The position numbers were made by a program, and so were the translations under genes. The notes below the pieces were generated by a model. It searched no databases, was not told the origin of the DNA, and worked only from the letters and a program-made list of their open reading frames with translations. A stretch of 64,000 nucleotides of DNA from CAVTPU01 sp963736695 (GTDB lineage: Bacteria > Actinomycetota > Actinomycetes > Mycobacteriales > Micromonosporaceae): assembly GCA_963736695.1 (NCBI GenBank), contig CAVTPU010000001.1:186001-250000 (forward strand), in the 5' to 3' direction. Of the stretch, positions 62,443 through 64,000 are shown one piece after another. The first letter of the stretch is position 1. Each line of letters opens with the position of its first letter.

Positions 62443-64000
62443 ATGACGGTCATACCCACCCCCGCATCGGCCGAGGTGGTGTGGACCGACGCGCAACTCG
62501 CCAAGGTCTACTCCACCCGCGCCCAGGTCAACCCGGAGCACCTGACGGAGGGATCGAACCGGGGGCCGTGCTGGCTGGTCGGCGCACCACCGTTTCATGT
62601 GGACGAATGGTTCGCCAAGGCTCGGGACAAGTCCCGGCACAACTCCAGCAGCGGCTGGGAGGAGTGGGTCGAGACCATCCTTGAGGGTGCGACGCATGCG
62701 ACGCCGCCGATGGCCGACCTTGCCCGCCGTGCGATCGAGCTCTATCGCGGCGGCGACCGGCCACCGGCCCTCGATCTCGACGTCGAGGTCGCCATGGCCG
62801 AGCTCGAGCTGCAGGCCGAATATGACGCGTTTCCATTCTGGGTGGCGGCCGAGGGCCTGCCGTGGGCGCTTCGGGCGCTGGTGCGGATGCATGAGCTGGC
62901 GAACAGCGAGCACGATGTGCACTACCACTCGCTCAGCGAGGGCCTTTGGCTGATCGAGACGACTGCGCATGCCGGAGACCAGGTGGGCGAGTGCCTGTCG
63001 AGCTGGCGGCTACTCCGGGGGTTGGTAGCGGTAGCCGATGATGAGACTTACCAGGCGACTCGAGCGGTTGCGGCGCAGGTATGGGACGACGCCTCGACGG
63101 CGGTGCGGACGGCGTTGTCGTTCGTCTTCGCCGACGAGCCGGGCTGGGCGGAGGAGGCCGCCCGTGCCTATCTCGACGCCGGCCTCGACGGTGAGGGCCT
63201 GAACGGCAGCGGCGCGGCGACGGGGATGCTGGTCGCCGGGGCGAGCCCCGGGCTGGCCGCCCGGATCGTGGCCGGCCAGCCCGGCTCGATTGACGAGCCG
63301 ACGCTGCTCACCATGCTCGCGCGGCTAGGCCCGGCGGCCATACCGGTGCTGGACGCGGGTCTGCGTCACGCCCGCAGCAACGACGAACGGCTGCGATACG
63401 CCCGGGTGCTCGCTATGATCCATACTCCGGAGGCGGCCCGGACGCTGCTGGCGTGGCGGGGCAACCGGCGACTCGCCTCGGTGATCGCCGACTACATCGC
63501 TGCTGTTCCCGACCTCGCCGCGGCGGTGCCACCGCCGCCTGCCCCGGAGCCGGTGACCGACCCGACGGGCATCGCGTTCGTGAAGCTGTTGGCCGACTAT
63601 CGGACCTGGTATGGCGAGAACTTCGCTCGGGACCTGACCGAAGACCTCGCCGAAGACGAGGTGGCGGAGTTGGCCGACGACGGTTGGCTCGATCCGCTCG
63701 GCGATCTGTCTCCCGCGTTGGAGGCCGACATCGCCGCGCTGCGGGAGCGGTTCGGCGAGCTGCCGGCGGGTTATCTGGCTTTCCTGCGCGCTATCGGGCC
63801 GGGTTCGCTGCTCCTGCCAACCGACTACCACGAACCGTACGCCCTGGTTCTGACGCACCCGGCGAACATTCCCGACGCGTACGCGTCGTATCAGAGCTGG
63901 CTGCACGAGGAGTGGTTCGAGGAGAACGAGGGCATCGACCTGGCCGCCATGATCCCGATCATGGGAGAGGCTGTTCACGCGAATTTCGTGTTGTTGTCCC
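62443..64000 (+). CDS. Large protein with C-terminal SUKH (SMI1/KNR4)-like domain, partial
   Basis: An uninterrupted frame runs from ATG 62443 to the window end (at least 519 residues). GAGGAGGG lies eight bases before the ATG, a strong ribosome-binding site. The N-terminal 190 residues are rich in Trp and acidic residues (WEEWVETILEGATHATPP). Residues about 200-400 are Ala/Leu-rich helices like HEAT repeats. From about residue 426 the pattern DIAALRERFGELPAGYLAFL followed by RAIGPGSLLLP resembles a SUKH domain, which in bacteria often marks immunity proteins. The layout also recalls DUF4132-associated proteins. I cannot name it, and the 3' end is missing. Confidence 0.75.
   Translation, partial: MTVIPTPASAEVVWTDAQLAKVYSTRAQVNPEHLTEGSNRGPCWLVGAPPFHVDEWFAKARDKSRHNSSSGWEEWVETILEGATHATPPMADLARRAIELYRGGDRPPALDLDVEVAMAELELQAEYDAFPFWVAAEGLPWALRALVRMHELANSEHDVHYHSLSEGLWLIETTAHAGDQVGECLSSWRLLRGLVAVADDETYQATRAVAAQVWDDASTAVRTALSFVFADEPGWAEEAARAYLDAGLDGEGLNGSGAATGMLVAGASPGLAARIVAGQPGSIDEPTLLTMLARLGPAAIPVLDAGLRHARSNDERLRYARVLAMIHTPEAARTLLAWRGNRRLASVIADYIAAVPDLAAAVPPPPAPEPVTDPTGIAFVKLLADYRTWYGENFARDLTEDLAEDEVAELADDGWLDPLGDLSPALEADIAALRERFGELPAGYLAFLRAIGPGSLLLPTDYHEPYALVLTHPANIPDAYASYQSWLHEEWFEENEGIDLAAMIPIMGEAVHANFVLLS

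Overview
This is a GC-rich chromosomal segment of an actinobacterium. RbpA, OpcA, WhiA, an ANTAR regulator of the PdtaR type and a DNA polymerase I whose proofreading domain lacks its catalytic acids all point that way. From memory, WhiA and ribosomal protein S1 read most like Micromonosporales proteins, but I cannot assign a genus. About 0-52.5 kb is ordinary core chromosome. About 52.7-64 kb, beyond an odd tRNA, is accessory DNA with pseudogenes, a partial gene duplication and poorly known genes.

Layout. 0-5.3 kb (+): end of transaldolase, then pgi-zwf-opcA-pgl joined by start/stop overlaps (oxidative pentose phosphate pathway). 5.3-16.3 kb (-): the actinobacterial block uvrC-rapZ-yvcK-whiA-gap-pgk-tpiA-secG-rbpA, with an orphan peptide-type solute-binding lipoprotein between tpiA and secG. 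16.3-30.5 kb: Rieske lipoprotein, membrane diguanylate cyclase, uvrA, two paralogous membrane-anchored carbohydrate-module-like proteins, an RsgA-like protein that has lost all GTPase motifs, an MBL hydrolase, a TetR-monooxygenase-DUF3995 operon, a secreted glucosaminidase and a DUF5925 AAA ATPase. 30.5-45.3 kb: typA, a protein phosphatase, an NlpC/P60 protein, terC behind a yybP-ykoY (manganese) riboswitch, uvrB, coaE, rpsA, a methyltransferase and polA. 45.3-52.5 kb (-): a complete branched-chain amino acid ABC importer (livJHMGF), a lipoprotein and pdtaR. 52.7-64 kb: short tRNA with anticodon CAA, amidohydrolase, TetR with three operators and an internally deleted quinone oxidoreductase, pseudogene debris, SDR/LysR divergent pair, WD40 protein, a membrane protein/lipoprotein pair, a DUF1801-like protein and the start of a large SUKH-tailed protein.

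How it works together. Glycolysis (pgi, gap, pgk, tpiA) and the NADPH branch (zwf, opcA, pgl, tal) lie together; all three UvrABC subunits plus PolA, the polymerase that fills excision gaps, lie within 31 kb. whiA and rpsA are each broken by a single extra base although both halves are perfectly conserved. Sequencing or assembly error is the likeliest reason, and this should be settled before any biology is built on it.
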